Source: Bacillus sp. SKDU12 (lineage in GTDB: Bacteria > Bacillota > Bacilli > Bacillales > Bacillaceae). From it: a DNA stretch of 64,000 bases. The first letter of the stretch is position 1, and the number at the start of each line of letters is the position of its first letter. Below, one piece after another: positions 47,300-62,214 of this stretch. The notes under the pieces are model-generated. The model did no database searches. It saw only the letters and a list, made by a program, of their open reading frames with translations, and was not told where the DNA came from. The DNA lies in the NCBI RefSeq assembly GCF_010093085.1, contig NZ_MSRC01000011.1:1-64000 (forward strand). The letters are read 5' to 3'. Both the position numbers and the translations under genes were made by a program.

Positions 47300-47929
47300 T
47301 CAGCCCAATAGCTGTTTGATGCCCTGATAGCCGAAGTAACAGCCAAATAGAAGGAGGGATACGCCGGCGATTCCAGTCAATCCTCTCAATAGCTTTTCAT
47401 GAAGCAGATTTCTGAACATGCTTGCTGTGATAGCCATGCAAAAATCCCAAATTAAAATGCCCATCATGATGCCTGAGCTATAGATCAGAATCTGACTCAT
47501 ATTGTAGGTTTCTGCTGTTTTCGCAAGGATGCTCCCGTAAATCCCCAGCCAAAACAGGATGCTCAAGGGATTTGACAGTGAAATGAGAAAACCTGAAGCG
47601 AACGTTTTTCTATATGATGCTTTGCCTCGTGAGCTTCGCACATTCATCGGTTCTCTGACATTTTTCAGCGTTTCAATTCCAGTATAAGCCAAAACAAAAA
47701 AGCCGAAGAGCCACAAAAATGTTTTCACAAACGGAGCCGTTAAAAATTGCGACAACCCGAAATAGATAAAAAGCATGTACAGTCCGTCCGCTGTCATAGC
47801 GCCTAAACCAAAAATCCACGCATGCCAAAAACCGTTTTTAATTCCTTTGTCTATTTGCGCCGCGTTCACTGGTCCCACAGGCGCTGACAAGGACAGTCCC
47901 AGCACAATATAGCTCAAAAAAATGTTCAC
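47300..47929 (-). CDS. ycgF: YcgF, LysE-family exporter
   Basis: A 209-residue membrane protein with six hydrophobic segments and the LysE/RhtB start LGLSLSAPVGPVNAAQI. Members export amino acids or their derivatives; its own substrate is unknown. The GTG at 47929 follows AAGGGAG by 9 bases and is preferred over the ATG at 47965. Confidence 0.88.
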   Translation of the reverse strand: MNIFLSYIVLGLSLSAPVGPVNAAQIDKGIKNGFWHAWIFGLGAMTADGLYMLFIYFGLSQFLTAPFVKTFLWLFGFFVLAYTGIETLKNVREPMNVRSSRGKASYRKTFASGFLISLSNPLSILFWLGIYGSILAKTAETYNMSQILIYSSGIMMGILIWDFCMAITASMFRNLLHEKLLRGLTGIAGVSLLLFGCYFGYQGIKQLLG

Positions 47930-48002
47930 CGGCCCGTACTCCCTTCTCTTATGTAACTTGTACAATTTATTCGGGAACGGGCCAAGCTATGCACAATTTC
48001 AC

Positions 48003-48467
48003 TTACTGTTTCAGACGTTCAAGCTCTTTTTCCATGATATCAGCCGCTTTTCCTACGAAACTGAAAATGAGTTCCAGTTCTTCTTCTGTATACTCGCGGC
48101 ACAAATCCATCGTTGACTCTGACAGAGAGCGGAATAAATCCTTTACATGCTTCTTGGAAGCGGTCAAAGGAACGATCATGACTTTTCGGCGGTCGTTTGG
48201 GTCCTTTTCACGAGCCACATACCCCGCTTTTTCCAGCCGGTCAACAAGCGCTGTGACTGAACCCGTGCTAAGACCCGTCTTTTCCCCCAGCTCTCCGGCC
48301 GTCATTGGTCCCGTTTCATTTAAGATATCAGCTGATTTCAAATCGGTAGGGAACAGACCAAGAGCTTGAGCAGCCGCCTGGTGAAACAGAACCGTTCTGG
48401 TGCCCAATTTTCGGAAAAGCTGAACGGAAGTCTTTTCCAACTCACTTCTGGAATTCCTTGTTGACAA
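48003..48467 (-). CDS. ycgE: YcgE, MarR-family regulator
   Basis: A 154-residue winged-helix repressor. The recognition helix region is MTAGELGEKTGLSTGSVTALVDRL (about 53-76) and the wing is AREKDPNDRRKVMI. It is divergent from mdr, so it probably controls that pump through the palindromes between them. Confidence 0.9.
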   Translation of the reverse strand: MSTRNSRSELEKTSVQLFRKLGTRTVLFHQAAAQALGLFPTDLKSADILNETGPMTAGELGEKTGLSTGSVTALVDRLEKAGYVAREKDPNDRRKVMIVPLTASKKHVKDLFRSLSESTMDLCREYTEEELELIFSFVGKAADIMEKELERLKQ

Positions 48468-48496
48468 CTGGCAGTCCTCCCTATAGAATCAATTTT

Positions 48497-48541
48497 ATCT
48501 TGATAATCGAGATATTCAACGATTAAACTATTATCATGATA
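48497..48541. promoter_or_regulatory. Likely MarR-type operators between ycgE and mdr
   Basis: ATCTTGATAATCGAGAT (48497-48513) is an interrupted palindrome matching at all but one pair of positions and the centre. TATCATGATA (48532-48541) is a second, perfect short palindrome. Both lie between the divergent genes. Confidence 0.6.
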
Positions 48542-48579
48542 TCAAAACTTACATAAAAAAGTAAGAGGAGGTAGAACAA

Positions 48580-50118
48580 ATGGACACAGCATCAGCAAAA
48601 CAGGCTTCCACTAAATTTGTGGTCCTCGGCCTCCTGCTGGGCATTTTGATGTCTGCAATGGACAATACGATTGTAGCCACCGCGATGGGAAATATCGTAG
48701 CAGATCTTGGAAGCTTCGATAAATTTGCTTGGGTGACGGCATCCTATATGGTTGCTGTCATGGCTGGAATGCCGATTTACGGCAAACTCTCCGATATGTA
48801 CGGCCGAAAACGCTTTTTCCTATTTGGACTTATTTTTTTCTTAATCGGATCGGCTTTATGCGGGATTGCTCAGACGATGAATCAGCTGATCATCTACCGG
48901 GCCATTCAAGGAATCGGGGGCGGCGCGCTCCTGCCGATTGCCTTTACGATAATCTTTGATTTGTTTCCGCCGGAAAAACGCGGAAAAATGTCCGGCATGT
49001 TCGGTGCTGTATTTGGATTATCCAGTGTTCTCGGGCCGCTATTAGGCGCGATCATCACAGATTCAATCAACTGGCACTGGGTGTTTTATATCAACGTGCC
49101 GATCGGCGCATTGTCATTGTTTTTCATTATTCGCTATTACAAAGAAACTTTGGAGCACAGAAAGCAAAAAATTGACTGGGGCGGCGCAATTACCTTGGTC
49201 GTATCCATTGTATGCCTGATGTTCGCCCTTGAGCTTGGCGGCAAAACATACGATTGGAATTCCATTCAGATCATCGGTCTGTTTGTTGTATTCGCCGTTT
49301 TCTTCATTGCCTTTTTTATTGTGGAGAGAAAAGCGGAAGAGCCGATTATTTCGTTCTGGATGTTTAAAAACAAGTTATTCGCCACAGCACAGATTCTCGC
49401 CTTCTTGTATGGCGGAACATTCATTATTTTAGCGGTGTTTATTCCTATTTTCGTTCAGGCGGTATACGGCAGCTCAGCGACAAGCGCAGGCTTCATTTTA
49501 ACGCCAATGATGATTGGCTCAGTTATCGGGAGCATGATCGGCGGGATCTTCCAAACGAAGGCAAGCTTCCGCAATTTGATGCTGATATCTGTTACGGCCT
49601 TCTTTATCGGCATGTTGCTTTTATCCAATATGACGCCCGAGACGGCACGAGTATGGCTGACAGTCTTTATGATGATTTCAGGCTTTGGTGTAGGCTTTAA
49701 CTTCTCCCTGCTGCCGGCGGCATCGATGAATGATCTTGAACCTCGCTTCCGAGGAACAGCCAACTCTACAAATTCATTTTTGCGGTCATTCGGCATGACT
49801 CTCGGCGTTACCATTTTCGGAACGGTGCAAACAAACGTATTCACAAACAAGCTGAGCGACGCCTTCAGCGGTATGAAAGGCTCAGCGGGATCAGGCGCGG
49901 CGCAACATATCGGCGATCCGCAGGAGATTTTCCAAGCGGGAACGCGTTCCCACATTCCTGAGGCGATCTTGAATCGCATCATTGACGCGATGTCATCAAG
50001 TATCACGTATGTCTTTTTGCTCGCTTTGATCCCTATTGTCCTCGCGGCGATTACCATTTTGTTTATGGGAAAAGCAAGAGTGAAAACAACAGCCGAAATG
50101 GCGAAGAAAGCAAATTAA
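48580..50118 (+). CDS. mdr: Mdr, multidrug efflux MFS transporter
   Basis: A 512-residue proton-driven exporter of the DHA2 group with fourteen membrane segments. Signature motifs are DNTIVATAMGNI (segment 1), GKLSDMYGRKR (loop 2-3) and the GGALLPIAF and GPLLGAIITDSINWHWVF blocks. In B. subtilis it exports puromycin and fluoroquinolones. It starts at 48580 after AAGAGGAGG. Confidence 0.92.
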   Translation: MDTASAKQASTKFVVLGLLLGILMSAMDNTIVATAMGNIVADLGSFDKFAWVTASYMVAVMAGMPIYGKLSDMYGRKRFFLFGLIFFLIGSALCGIAQTMNQLIIYRAIQGIGGGALLPIAFTIIFDLFPPEKRGKMSGMFGAVFGLSSVLGPLLGAIITDSINWHWVFYINVPIGALSLFFIIRYYKETLEHRKQKIDWGGAITLVVSIVCLMFALELGGKTYDWNSIQIIGLFVVFAVFFIAFFIVERKAEEPIISFWMFKNKLFATAQILAFLYGGTFIILAVFIPIFVQAVYGSSATSAGFILTPMMIGSVIGSMIGGIFQTKASFRNLMLISVTAFFIGMLLLSNMTPETARVWLTVFMMISGFGVGFNFSLLPAASMNDLEPRFRGTANSTNSFLRSFGMTLGVTIFGTVQTNVFTNKLSDAFSGMKGSAGSGAAQHIGDPQEIFQAGTRSHIPEAILNRIIDAMSSSITYVFLLALIPIVLAAITILFMGKARVKTTAEMAKKAN

Positions 50119-50122
50119 CACA

Positions 50123-50156
50123 AAAAAGCAGTACATGTCAGCATGTACTGCTTTTT
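50123..50156. terminator. Bidirectional terminator between mdr and lctP
   Basis: A 15-bp perfect stem (50123-50137 with 50142-50156), AAAAAGCAGTACATG and its complement, with A and T runs on each side so it works both ways. Confidence 0.92.
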
Positions 50157-50159
50157 CTA

Positions 50160-51791
50160 TTACAATCCTAATTTCGCAAGAATAAACGTCCATATACAAA
50201 TGATCAATAACAGAATCAAGCTATAGGCCACTGTCCATTTAAACAGTTTAGACTCTTTGCCTGTCTGGCCGACCGCCGCAGCAGCGATGGCAATAGACTG
50301 AGGAGAAACGAGTTTCGCCATCACCCCGCCTGCTGTATTTGCAGCTAACAGCAAATCAGAACCCGCACCGATCTGCGCTCCGGTAACAACCTGCAAATGC
50401 CCGAATAACGCGTTATTGCTGACAACTGAACCGGTAATAAACACGCCGATCCAGCCAAGAACTGGACTGACAAACGGGAACAAATCTCCTGTTTTCGCCA
50501 ATGCTAATCCAATTGAAGAGCTGAGCCCTGCGAAGTTGGCCAGATTAGCAAACCCCATCACAAAGCAGATTGTCATAATCGGCACCCACAGCTCTTTGCC
50601 TGTCTCCTTCAAGGAAGCAAAAGCATCACGAGAGGAGAAATTTTTACTGAACAGCCCTGTCACGATCACCGCCGCTAAAATAGCTGTACCAGTCGCTGAC
50701 AGCAAATCGATTTTAAAGACCGCATCTAATGGCATGGCAGATGGCGCAATCGGCGGCATTTTCATAATTTGCTCATGCAGAAAAGGCATTTTCAAAAGTA
50801 GTGTTGTCTGATATAACAGTCCGCCTTCTTGAAAAAGCGCTTTGAAGGCAGGAAGGCTCCAAATTGTGATTGCCACAGTTAAAATGTAAAAAGGAGACCA
50901 CGCTTTCGCAATGTCAGCGGCACTGTATACCTTTTTCTCACCAGTCTCGCCCGCTCCTTCCTCACGGTAAATCTCTTTCGGCTGCCATTTGCGGAGGAAG
51001 AGCGCAAGTCCGCCCATGCTGAACAAAGCAGCCAGAATATTTGCTAATTCCGGCCCAAGTACCGCCATTGTCAGCGTCTGAACCGCTGTATACACACCGC
51101 TCACAACCAACAGGGCAGGCCATGTCTGCTTGATTCCTTTCATCCGATCTAATAGGAATACAAGCAGAAACGGAATCAAAAATGAGATCATCGGCAGTGT
51201 CCACATCAATGTACGTGACAGTTCAAGTGCTGATAAATCACCGATCTGCGCTCCTGTAATTACAGGAATACCAATCGCTCCAAAGGCTCCAGAGGCCGCG
51301 TTCGCAATCAAACAGAGCGCCGCCGCTTTTAACGGCTTAAAACCAAGCTCGACCAGCAGTGCCGCACTTATCGCAATCGGAACACCAAAACCGGCCGCAC
51401 CTTCCAAAAATGCGTTAAAACAAAAACCAATTAATAATAGCTGTAATCGTTGGTCAGGCGAAATGCCGGCAATGCTTGAACGAATAATGGTAAACTTCCC
51501 GGTTTTCACTGCGATTTTATACAGCCACACCGCCATCAAAACGATGTAGCCAATCGGCCACAGCCCGCTCCCGATTCCTAACAGAACAGAAGAAATCGCT
51601 TTTTCAACCGGCATTTGAAATGCCAAAACGGAGACGAAGAAACTGACGGCTAGCGTAAGAAATGCTGCAAGAATGCCTTTCATTTTTAAAACAGTTAAAG
51701 CCAAGAGAAAAAAAAGAATTGGAGTGAGCGCCACAAGTGCGCTCACATATTCATTTCCAAACGGATTATACAACTGCTCCCACATTGACAA
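50160..51791 (-). CDS. lctP: L-lactate permease LctP
   Basis: A 543-residue membrane protein of the lactate permease family, which moves lactate with protons. It has about thirteen hydrophobic segments and the family blocks [22 protein letters not shown] near 131 and [18 protein letters not shown] near 440. It lies 25 bp behind ldh, so the two form the fermentative lactate operon under the Rex sites. Confidence 0.94.
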   Translation of the reverse strand: MSMWEQLYNPFGNEYVSALVALTPILFFLLALTVLKMKGILAAFLTLAVSFFVSVLAFQMPVEKAISSVLLGIGSGLWPIGYIVLMAVWLYKIAVKTGKFTIIRSSIAGISPDQRLQLLLIGFCFNAFLEGAAGFGVPIAISAALLVELGFKPLKAAALCLIANAASGAFGAIGIPVITGAQIGDLSALELSRTLMWTLPMISFLIPFLLVFLLDRMKGIKQTWPALLVVSGVYTAVQTLTMAVLGPELANILAALFSMGGLALFLRKWQPKEIYREEGAGETGEKKVYSAADIAKAWSPFYILTVAITIWSLPAFKALFQEGGLLYQTTLLLKMPFLHEQIMKMPPIAPSAMPLDAVFKIDLLSATGTAILAAVIVTGLFSKNFSSRDAFASLKETGKELWVPIMTICFVMGFANLANFAGLSSSIGLALAKTGDLFPFVSPVLGWIGVFITGSVVSNNALFGHLQVVTGAQIGAGSDLLLAANTAGGVMAKLVSPQSIAIAAAAVGQTGKESKLFKWTVAYSLILLLIICIWTFILAKLGL

Positions 51792-51816
51792 TCAGCCCTT
51801 TGCTCTATAGTTGCGA

Positions 51817-52785
<969 letters not shown>

Positions 52786-52823
52786 TCATCCTTCCAAAGT
52801 TGTTCTTCTTTGATGCGTTTAGA

Positions 52824-52841
52824 TTGTGAAGTATTTCACAT
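52824..52841 (-). promoter_or_regulatory. Rex operator, ldh-proximal
   Basis: TTGTGAAGTATTTCACAT is one base off the symmetric Rex box TTGTGAA-N4-TTCACAA. Rex represses ldh until NADH rises. Confidence 0.85.
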
Positions 52842-52846
52842 TTATA

Positions 52847-52864
52847 TTGTGCAATACTTCACAA
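52847..52864 (-). promoter_or_regulatory. Rex operator, ldh-distal
   Basis: TTGTGCAATACTTCACAA matches the Rex box with one mismatch in the left arm. It is 23 bp from the first site, about two helix turns, so dimers would sit on the same face. Confidence 0.85.
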
Positions 52865-52902
52865 ACTTTTGCAAGTGAAAAGTTTTGTCCAATTTATGAA
52901 CA

Positions 52903-52930
52903 AAAAAAACCACCCTCTATGATGGTTTCT
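52903..52930 (-). terminator. Terminator of amyE
   Basis: On the minus strand GAAACCATC and GGTGGTTT arms form a slightly imperfect stem followed by eight T residues. Confidence 0.8.
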
Positions 52931-52958
52931 ATGGGATGTTTCCTCTGATGGCTTGCTC

Positions 52959-54950
<1,992 letters not shown>

Positions 54951-55046
54951 TTATTTATTTTTTAGAAACTGACTGCGGAGTCAAAAGTCCATCTTATAAA
55001 TCCTTCTCCTTCCTCCTTTCCAACTGATGTGAAGACTAGATATATT

Positions 55047-55060
55047 TGTTAACGCTTACA
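55047..55060 (-). promoter_or_regulatory. cre site (amyO) of amyE
   Basis: TGTAAGCGTTAACA on the minus strand is the classical catabolite-repression operator, here overlapping the transcription start. CcpA with HPr-Ser-P would repress amyE when glucose is present. Confidence 0.93.
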
Positions 55061-55088
55061 TTTTAAGCTATCACAATCACTCTAGCAA
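55060..55088 (-). promoter_or_regulatory. SigA promoter of amyE
   Basis: TTGCTA (55088-55083), 17 bp, TAAAAT (55065-55060) on the minus strand, directly upstream of the cre site. Confidence 0.85.
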
Positions 55089-55163
55089 AACAACTTGATA
55101 GAGTGAATACAAATCAAAGTTCCTATAGAAAAAGCTGTCCGGAATTGTGAACATTTTCCTCGT

Positions 55164-55195
55164 AAAAAAAGAAACCATCCATCAAGATGATTTCT
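55164..55195 (-). terminator. Terminator of ycgB
   Basis: AGAAACCATC (55170-55179) pairs with GATGATTTCT (55186-55195) with one mismatch, followed by a T run on the minus strand. It overlaps the end of ycgB. Confidence 0.8.
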
Positions 55196-55673
55196 TTTTC
55201 CTGTCTTCTTTTACCGCCCTGCTGTAAACCAGCTTCACCACCACATACCGAAGCAGAAACAGGACGCCGGCGCAGACGATAAAAAGAAGAATCATTTTCA
55301 TCCAAGCGAAGAATGTATGGGGAATCCCCCTGTCGTACATCGTAAGCACCACTACCGCAAAAGCAACCGCAAGTGAATCTACGCGCTGCTGCTTTACTCG
55401 TTTTTGCAGTTCTTCTTTGGTGTCTATTCTTGGCATGAGCGTTCCCGATGCTCCTGCCCTGATGCAGTAATATAAGATAATGAAGAACAAAAACACAAGG
55501 CTTGCAACCCATTCTTTAAACGGAAATTCAAACATAATACCGCGGATGATCACATCAAGTAACGCAAACGCTCCTGCTATCATCCCAATCTCCGCCCAGA
55601 ATTTTCGCTCTTTTTCTTTTACTCTCTTACTTTTCCCATTCACGCCTGAAAGTCTATTATGCAGATTCTTCAT
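55182..55673 (-). CDS. ycgB: YcgB, small membrane protein
   Basis: A 163-residue protein with four hydrophobic segments (near 28-48, 55-72, 100-115 and 120-142) and charged ends. I recognise no family motif; function is unknown. The start at 55673 follows GGGAGGAAGG. It stands alone between amyE and ycgA. Confidence 0.8.
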   Translation of the reverse strand: MKNLHNRLSGVNGKSKRVKEKERKFWAEIGMIAGAFALLDVIIRGIMFEFPFKEWVASLVFLFFIILYYCIRAGASGTLMPRIDTKEELQKRVKQQRVDSLAVAFAVVVLTMYDRGIPHTFFAWMKMILLFIVCAGVLFLLRYVVVKLVYSRAVKEDRKKKSS

Positions 55674-55788
55674 GACCTTCCTCCCGCATTTTTATGAATG
55701 GCTTATGGCTAACATGTTACAATAACAGCCGGCGCTTCTGCAATGAATAACTCAAAAGCCCGCCGTACAAGCCGGCGGGCAGCAATCG

Positions 55789-57231
55789 TTAAAACGGCCC
55801 CCAATTGATCATGACGCCGATCACAATAAAGACAAGCCCAATCAGAAACCAAAGCAGAGCAAGCGGCACCATAAACCGAAGCCACTTGATATATGGAATG
55901 CCGCTGGCAGCAAGCACCGCCATGAGAACGCCAGAGGTTGGGTTCACACAGTTGACGACTCCTTCACCAAGCATAACAGCTTCTACCGCAACCTGTCTTG
56001 TCATTCCCATCAAATCAGCAAGCGGAGCCAGAATAGGAATAAATACAACGGCTTCTCCAGACCCTGAAGAGATGAGAAAATGCAGCAGCGCACTGGCGAT
56101 ATACATGCCGATCGCGCCGGCAATCGGGCTGAAACCATCCAAAAGCGAAGCCAAAGCATTGACGACTGTATCGAGAAGCTTGCCGTCTTCAAGAATGACG
56201 GAAATGCTTCGTGCCATCCCGACAATCAATGCCCCATACACAAGGCTTTGGCAGCCCGTAATAAACGTTTTGGCAATATCATTCGCCGCAAGTCCGCCTA
56301 TTAAACCGGCAAGGACAGAAATAAAAATAAACGTCGCAGCCATTTGGGAATCAGACCAGCCCAGCTTCAAAGCGCCGTATAAAAATCCGAGGAGCGACAG
56401 TCCCGTCACAGCTAAAATCAGCTTATGGCGAACGGTAAACGCCACTGACTGATCTTCTTTACCGGCTTTGCCCATACCTGCCGCCGGGAACCAATTTGTT
56501 CCTAACACACTGGCATCCTTTGATTTTTTTAATTTTCTTGTGTACAGATAGATATAAAGAATAGAAGACAGCAAGAAGCATATGTATATCGCAACACGCA
56601 GGCCGATTCCTGAAAAAAGAGGCAATTCCGCGATTGATTGCGATAAGCCGAGCGGAGACGGCGATAAGATGGTGGAGTTAAAGCCAGCGTAGCAGCCAAT
56701 GTAAATAACAGCGGCCCCCGCAACTGCGTCCCATTTTAAGGATCGTGCGACAATAAGGCCGATGGGGATAAACCCGATAACTGAATTCACGACAATTCCG
56801 GTTGTTCCGAGAATGGAGAACAATGCGCTGACAATACAAATAAATAACAATTGCTTCGTGCGGAATTTGCTGATGACATTGTAGATCAGGCCGTTGATGG
56901 CACCCGTTTTTTCCAAAATGGCAATGGTGCCGCCTGTGAATAAAATCAGAAAGATAATCGGTGCTGATCCAACCATTCCATCCTGAAGAGAAGTAAAAAA
57001 GCTGAACAGGCTGATCGGTGACTGATCAATTGAATGGTAGCTTCCCGGAACAGCAGTCGTGACATCCCCCTTTGACACGCGGTCAAATTCACCCGCCGGT
57101 ATAATATACGAGGCAATGGCACAAATGAAAGCAATGATAAATAAGAGGACATAGGCGTCAGGCATTTTGAATGTCGTTCTTTTTTTCTTAGGCTGTGTTT
57201 CGGCTGCTGGTATGCTCATATTTTGATCCAT
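55789..57231 (-). CDS. ycgA: YcgA, YfcC-family transporter
   Basis: A 480-residue membrane protein with about twelve segments, of the YfcC family (C4-dicarboxylate or basic amino-acid carriers). Family marks are IPAGEFDRV near residue 45, FGTGGT-like loops, [17 protein letters not shown] near 410 and the glycine-rich [16 protein letters not shown] near 380. The substrate is unknown. It is divergent from the peptidase gene amhX, which suggests a peptide or amino-acid derivative. Confidence 0.85.
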   Translation of the reverse strand: MDQNMSIPAAETQPKKKRTTFKMPDAYVLLFIIAFICAIASYIIPAGEFDRVSKGDVTTAVPGSYHSIDQSPISLFSFFTSLQDGMVGSAPIIFLILFTGGTIAILEKTGAINGLIYNVISKFRTKQLLFICIVSALFSILGTTGIVVNSVIGFIPIGLIVARSLKWDAVAGAAVIYIGCYAGFNSTILSPSPLGLSQSIAELPLFSGIGLRVAIYICFLLSSILYIYLYTRKLKKSKDASVLGTNWFPAAGMGKAGKEDQSVAFTVRHKLILAVTGLSLLGFLYGALKLGWSDSQMAATFIFISVLAGLIGGLAANDIAKTFITGCQSLVYGALIVGMARSISVILEDGKLLDTVVNALASLLDGFSPIAGAIGMYIASALLHFLISSGSGEAVVFIPILAPLADLMGMTRQVAVEAVMLGEGVVNCVNPTSGVLMAVLAASGIPYIKWLRFMVPLALLWFLIGLVFIVIGVMINWGPF

Positions 57232-57368
57232 CCCCTCTGTTTGAAAATATTAATTATTCTGAAAAATATAAATATGTGCTATATTATATACAGTCTATAT
57301 GCCTGTTTCAATAGAAAAAAAGGAAAGAAGGTAAAATTCATTCTGGATAAAAGGAGGCACTTCTTACC

Positions 57369-58520
57369 ATGCAAAAGCTTTCAGAAAACATGAAACAAAC
57401 CGTTATGGACGTCTTCGAGCATCTGCATGCAAACCCTGAAGTCAGCTGGAAGGAATATGAGACAACTGCATTTCTCAAACAAAAGCTTGATGATTTAGGA
57501 TGCCGGACACGCACGTTTTCAGATTGTACCGGAGTTATCGGTGAAATCGGGTCAGGCACGCCGGTTGTAGCCGTTCGCTCTGACATTGATGCGCTATGGC
57601 AGGAGGTTAACGGCACATTCCGCGCCAATCATTCCTGCGGCCACGATTCACATATGACAATGGCATTGGGCACGTTAATGCTGCTGAAAGAACAGCCCAA
57701 GCTTCCAAAAGGGACAATCCGTTTTATTTTTCAGCCGGCAGAAGAAAAGGGCGGCGGCGCCTTAAAAATGATAGAAGAAGGCGTGCTCGATGATGTCGAC
57801 TATTTGTACGGTGTTCACGTCCGCCCGATTCAGGAAACGCAGAACGGACGCTGCGCTCCAGCTATTCTGCACGGGTCAAGCCAGCATATTGAGGGGACAA
57901 TTATCGGAGAAGAGGCCCATGGCGCCCGGCCGCATCTCGGGAAAAACAGCATTGAAATTGCGGCATTTCTCGTACATAAGCTCGGACTTATTCATATTGA
58001 CCCGCAAATCCCGCATTCCGTCAAAATGACCAAACTCCAAGCCGGCGGTGAAAGCTCTAACATCATTCCGGGAAAAGCGTCATTCAGCCTTGATTTGCGA
58101 GCGCAGACCAATGAAGCCATGGAAACGTTAATCGCCGAAACAGAAAGAGCCTGCGAAGCGGCCGCAGCCGCATTCGGCGCAAAGATCGAACTGAAAAAGG
58201 AACACAGCCTTCCTGCGGCAACACTAAACAAAGAAGCTGAAGCGATCATGGCAGAAGCCATTACAGATATCATCGGGGCTGAGCGGCTCGATAAACCGCT
58301 TGTCACAACCGGCGGCGAGGATTTCCATTTTTACGCCGTAAAAGTGCCGAACCTCAAAACAACCATGCTCGGTCTCGGCTGCGGGCTCCAGCCGGGTCTC
58401 CACCATCCACACATGACCTTTGACCGAAACGCGATATTTACCGGCATTCACATTTTGGCTAACGCCGTGATCAAAACCTTTCAGAAAGCGGAAACATCCG
58501 CTGCCGTTAACGCTTCTTAA
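57369..58520 (+). CDS. amhX: AmhX, M20-family amidohydrolase
   Basis: A 383-residue zinc amidohydrolase of the aminoacylase/carboxypeptidase group. Metal ligands are in C90-G-H92-D93, the PAEEKGG block near 127 (catalytic Glu) and a histidine near the C-terminus (HHPHMTFD). It probably removes acyl groups from amino acids or indole conjugates; the substrate is not known. The start at 57369 follows AAAGGAGG. Confidence 0.88.
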   Translation: MQKLSENMKQTVMDVFEHLHANPEVSWKEYETTAFLKQKLDDLGCRTRTFSDCTGVIGEIGSGTPVVAVRSDIDALWQEVNGTFRANHSCGHDSHMTMALGTLMLLKEQPKLPKGTIRFIFQPAEEKGGGALKMIEEGVLDDVDYLYGVHVRPIQETQNGRCAPAILHGSSQHIEGTIIGEEAHGARPHLGKNSIEIAAFLVHKLGLIHIDPQIPHSVKMTKLQAGGESSNIIPGKASFSLDLRAQTNEAMETLIAETERACEAAAAAFGAKIELKKEHSLPAATLNKEAEAIMAEAITDIIGAERLDKPLVTTGGEDFHFYAVKVPNLKTTMLGLGCGLQPGLHHPHMTFDRNAIFTGIHILANAVIKTFQKAETSAAVNAS

Positions 58521-58521
58521 C

Positions 58522-58552
58522 GAAAAAAAGCAGCCTGGCTACAGGCTGCTTT
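58522..58552. terminator. Bidirectional terminator between amhX and opuAC
   Basis: AAAGCAGCCTG (58528-58538) pairs perfectly with CAGGCTGCTTT (58542-58552). On the minus strand a run of seven T residues follows. Confidence 0.92.
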
Positions 58553-58557
58553 CTTCA

Positions 58558-60287
<1,730 letters not shown>

Positions 60288-60288
60288 C

Positions 60289-61542
60289 TTACTTCACCTC
60301 CTGTGCAGAAGGATCTTGTGTTTGTTCATCAGTACCTTCAGCATTGATATACTCGTTATTGCCGGCAAGCGCGCCAATCAGTGCGCCTTTTACGACAATC
60401 CCTTTCATTCTTTGCTTCTCATCTACAACCGCAATTGGAATATTCGCGTCAGAAACGGCGTCAAAAATCTCTGTAAGATACGTATTCTCTGGTACAGTCG
60501 TAAATTCTGTATTCAAAATGTCTTGAAGCGGCAATTCAGACTCAGCCGCTTTTTTCGCATCAGACGCATAGATTACACCTAACAATTTCTTTTGTTTATC
60601 CACTGCGTAAATTGAAGAAATTCCAAGGTTTTTCATTAGTGTCAATGCTACGCGAGGCCCTTTATCAATCCGCACAGTTTCAGCGCGTTTCATAATGTGG
60701 CCTGCTGTAAGAACTTTAGATAAATCAACATCCTCGACGAATTTCTCAACATATTCGTTAGATGGATTCATCAGGATTTCTTCAGGCGTGCCGATTTGAA
60801 CGATGTTACCGTCCTTCATTAGAACAATTCTGTCACCGATCCGCAATGCCTCGTCCAAGTCATGCGTAATAAAGATAATTGTTTTTCCGACATTATCGTG
60901 AAGATCAAGAAGTTCATCCTGCATATCTTTACGAATCAATGGATCGAGCGCACTGAACGCTTCATCCATCAGGAGAATGTCCGGATCATTTGTCAACGCG
61001 CGGGCAAGGCCGACACGCTGCTGCATCCCGCCTGAAAGCTGGTCAGGATATTGGTGTTCAAATCCTTCAAGTCCGACAAGCTTTAAAGACTCAAGCGCTT
61101 TTTGCTGACGCTCTTGTTTGTCTACACCTTGAAGCTCCAGTCCGTATTCTGTGTTTTCAAGAATCGTTCTGTGCGGGAACAGAGCGAACTTTTGGAAGAC
61201 CATGCTGATTTTTTTCCGGCGGACTTCCCGGAGCTGGTCTTTAGACATATTTGTTATCATGTCACCATCAATGTAAATATTGCCGGCAGTCGGTTCAATA
61301 AGCCGGTTTAATAGCCGTACTAACGTTGATTTACCGCTCCCTGATAGACCCATGATGACAAATATCTCACCATCATATACATCAAAATCTGCCTGATTAA
61401 CCCCAACGGTTGCTCCAGTCGCTTTCAAGATCTCTTTTTTTGTCTTTCCGTTGGCAAGCATTTGAACTGCTTTTTTTGTGTGTTTTCCAAAAATCTTAGA
61501 TACTTTCTCAACTTTTATCTTAATTTTCTCATCTACACTCAT
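60289..61542 (-). CDS. opuAA: OpuAA, glycine betaine transporter ATPase
   Basis: A 417-residue ATPase that powers OpuA uptake under osmotic stress. Walker A is GLSGSGKS (65-72), signature LSGGMQQRVGLARAL near 168 and Walker B DPDILLMDEAFSALDP near 190. Two CBS domains fill the C-terminus (about 280-400); in related OpuA systems they bind c-di-AMP, which shuts the transporter. The ATG at 61542 follows GGAGGG; the longer frame from 61593 runs into the promoter region. Confidence 0.95.
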   Translation of the reverse strand: MSVDEKIKIKVEKVSKIFGKHTKKAVQMLANGKTKKEILKATGATVGVNQADFDVYDGEIFVIMGLSGSGKSTLVRLLNRLIEPTAGNIYIDGDMITNMSKDQLREVRRKKISMVFQKFALFPHRTILENTEYGLELQGVDKQERQQKALESLKLVGLEGFEHQYPDQLSGGMQQRVGLARALTNDPDILLMDEAFSALDPLIRKDMQDELLDLHDNVGKTIIFITHDLDEALRIGDRIVLMKDGNIVQIGTPEEILMNPSNEYVEKFVEDVDLSKVLTAGHIMKRAETVRIDKGPRVALTLMKNLGISSIYAVDKQKKLLGVIYASDAKKAAESELPLQDILNTEFTTVPENTYLTEIFDAVSDANIPIAVVDEKQRMKGIVVKGALIGALAGNNEYINAEGTDEQTQDPSAQEVK

Positions 61543-61807
61543 ATTTTCCCTCCATATTAAACACTCCATATTACCGTAACATTTATGTAACATTCTTCAC
61601 AAATAGCATATTCTCTTTTATTCTACACCATTTCTTTATAAACATCCATGTAACAACATGACCTTATTTATGCTTCTAAATGCTCTGTAATCCTCCTTTA
61701 TGATTGTATTTTACAGAGGGTTTTTAATATCTCCGTGTATAAAAACGCTTTAAATGGGATTGGATCCCTTCTTTCTCCTAATACTTCCGCTTGACTAATG
61801 GGAAAAT

Positions 61808-62103
61808 ATGTTTCCCGGCACCTATTATGTTATGACTATGAAACAATCAGATGATCAAATCAGATTCCGTATGTTTAAAGCATGGTTAGATGAATCGAGG
61901 CTTGTTATTATTCGTACGCTTTATTACAGCGGAAAAGAACTTAGCTGCGGTGTGACAGGTGAAAAGTGCAATATTGTCAAATCACAGCATCAAATCATTT
62001 AAACACTGCGTGAAGCGGAGTTGACGGCAACGCGGAGAGATTCGCGGACAAAATATATCAGTCTGCGCGAAGACATAAGTCAAAGAGATTTGCCATTGGA
62101 ATA
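61808..62103 (+). pseudogene. yceK: Broken yceK, ArsR-type regulator
   Basis: The frame starting at 61808 reads an ArsR-type winged helix (RFRMFKAWLDESRLVIIRTL, then the helix-turn-helix KCNIVKS) and stops at TAA 62000-62002. Directly after the stop, in the same frame, TLREAELTATRRDSRTKYISL continues the expected recognition and wing region and then ends early at 62101. The recognition helix itself seems to have small deletions (about one codon missing and a scrambled stretch near 61980-62002). YceK beside opuAA is intact in strain 168 as I recall. A short N-terminal fragment may still be made. Confidence 0.7.
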
Positions 62104-62214
62104 AGGTACCCTTTTGCTTGCTTCTCTTCCCCCTCTTTTTACAGGATCAGCTTCATTCTCTGTAATTTGGTTATGCGATCAGGCTGTCAAGAATAGCTCG
62201 ACAGCCTGAGCATC

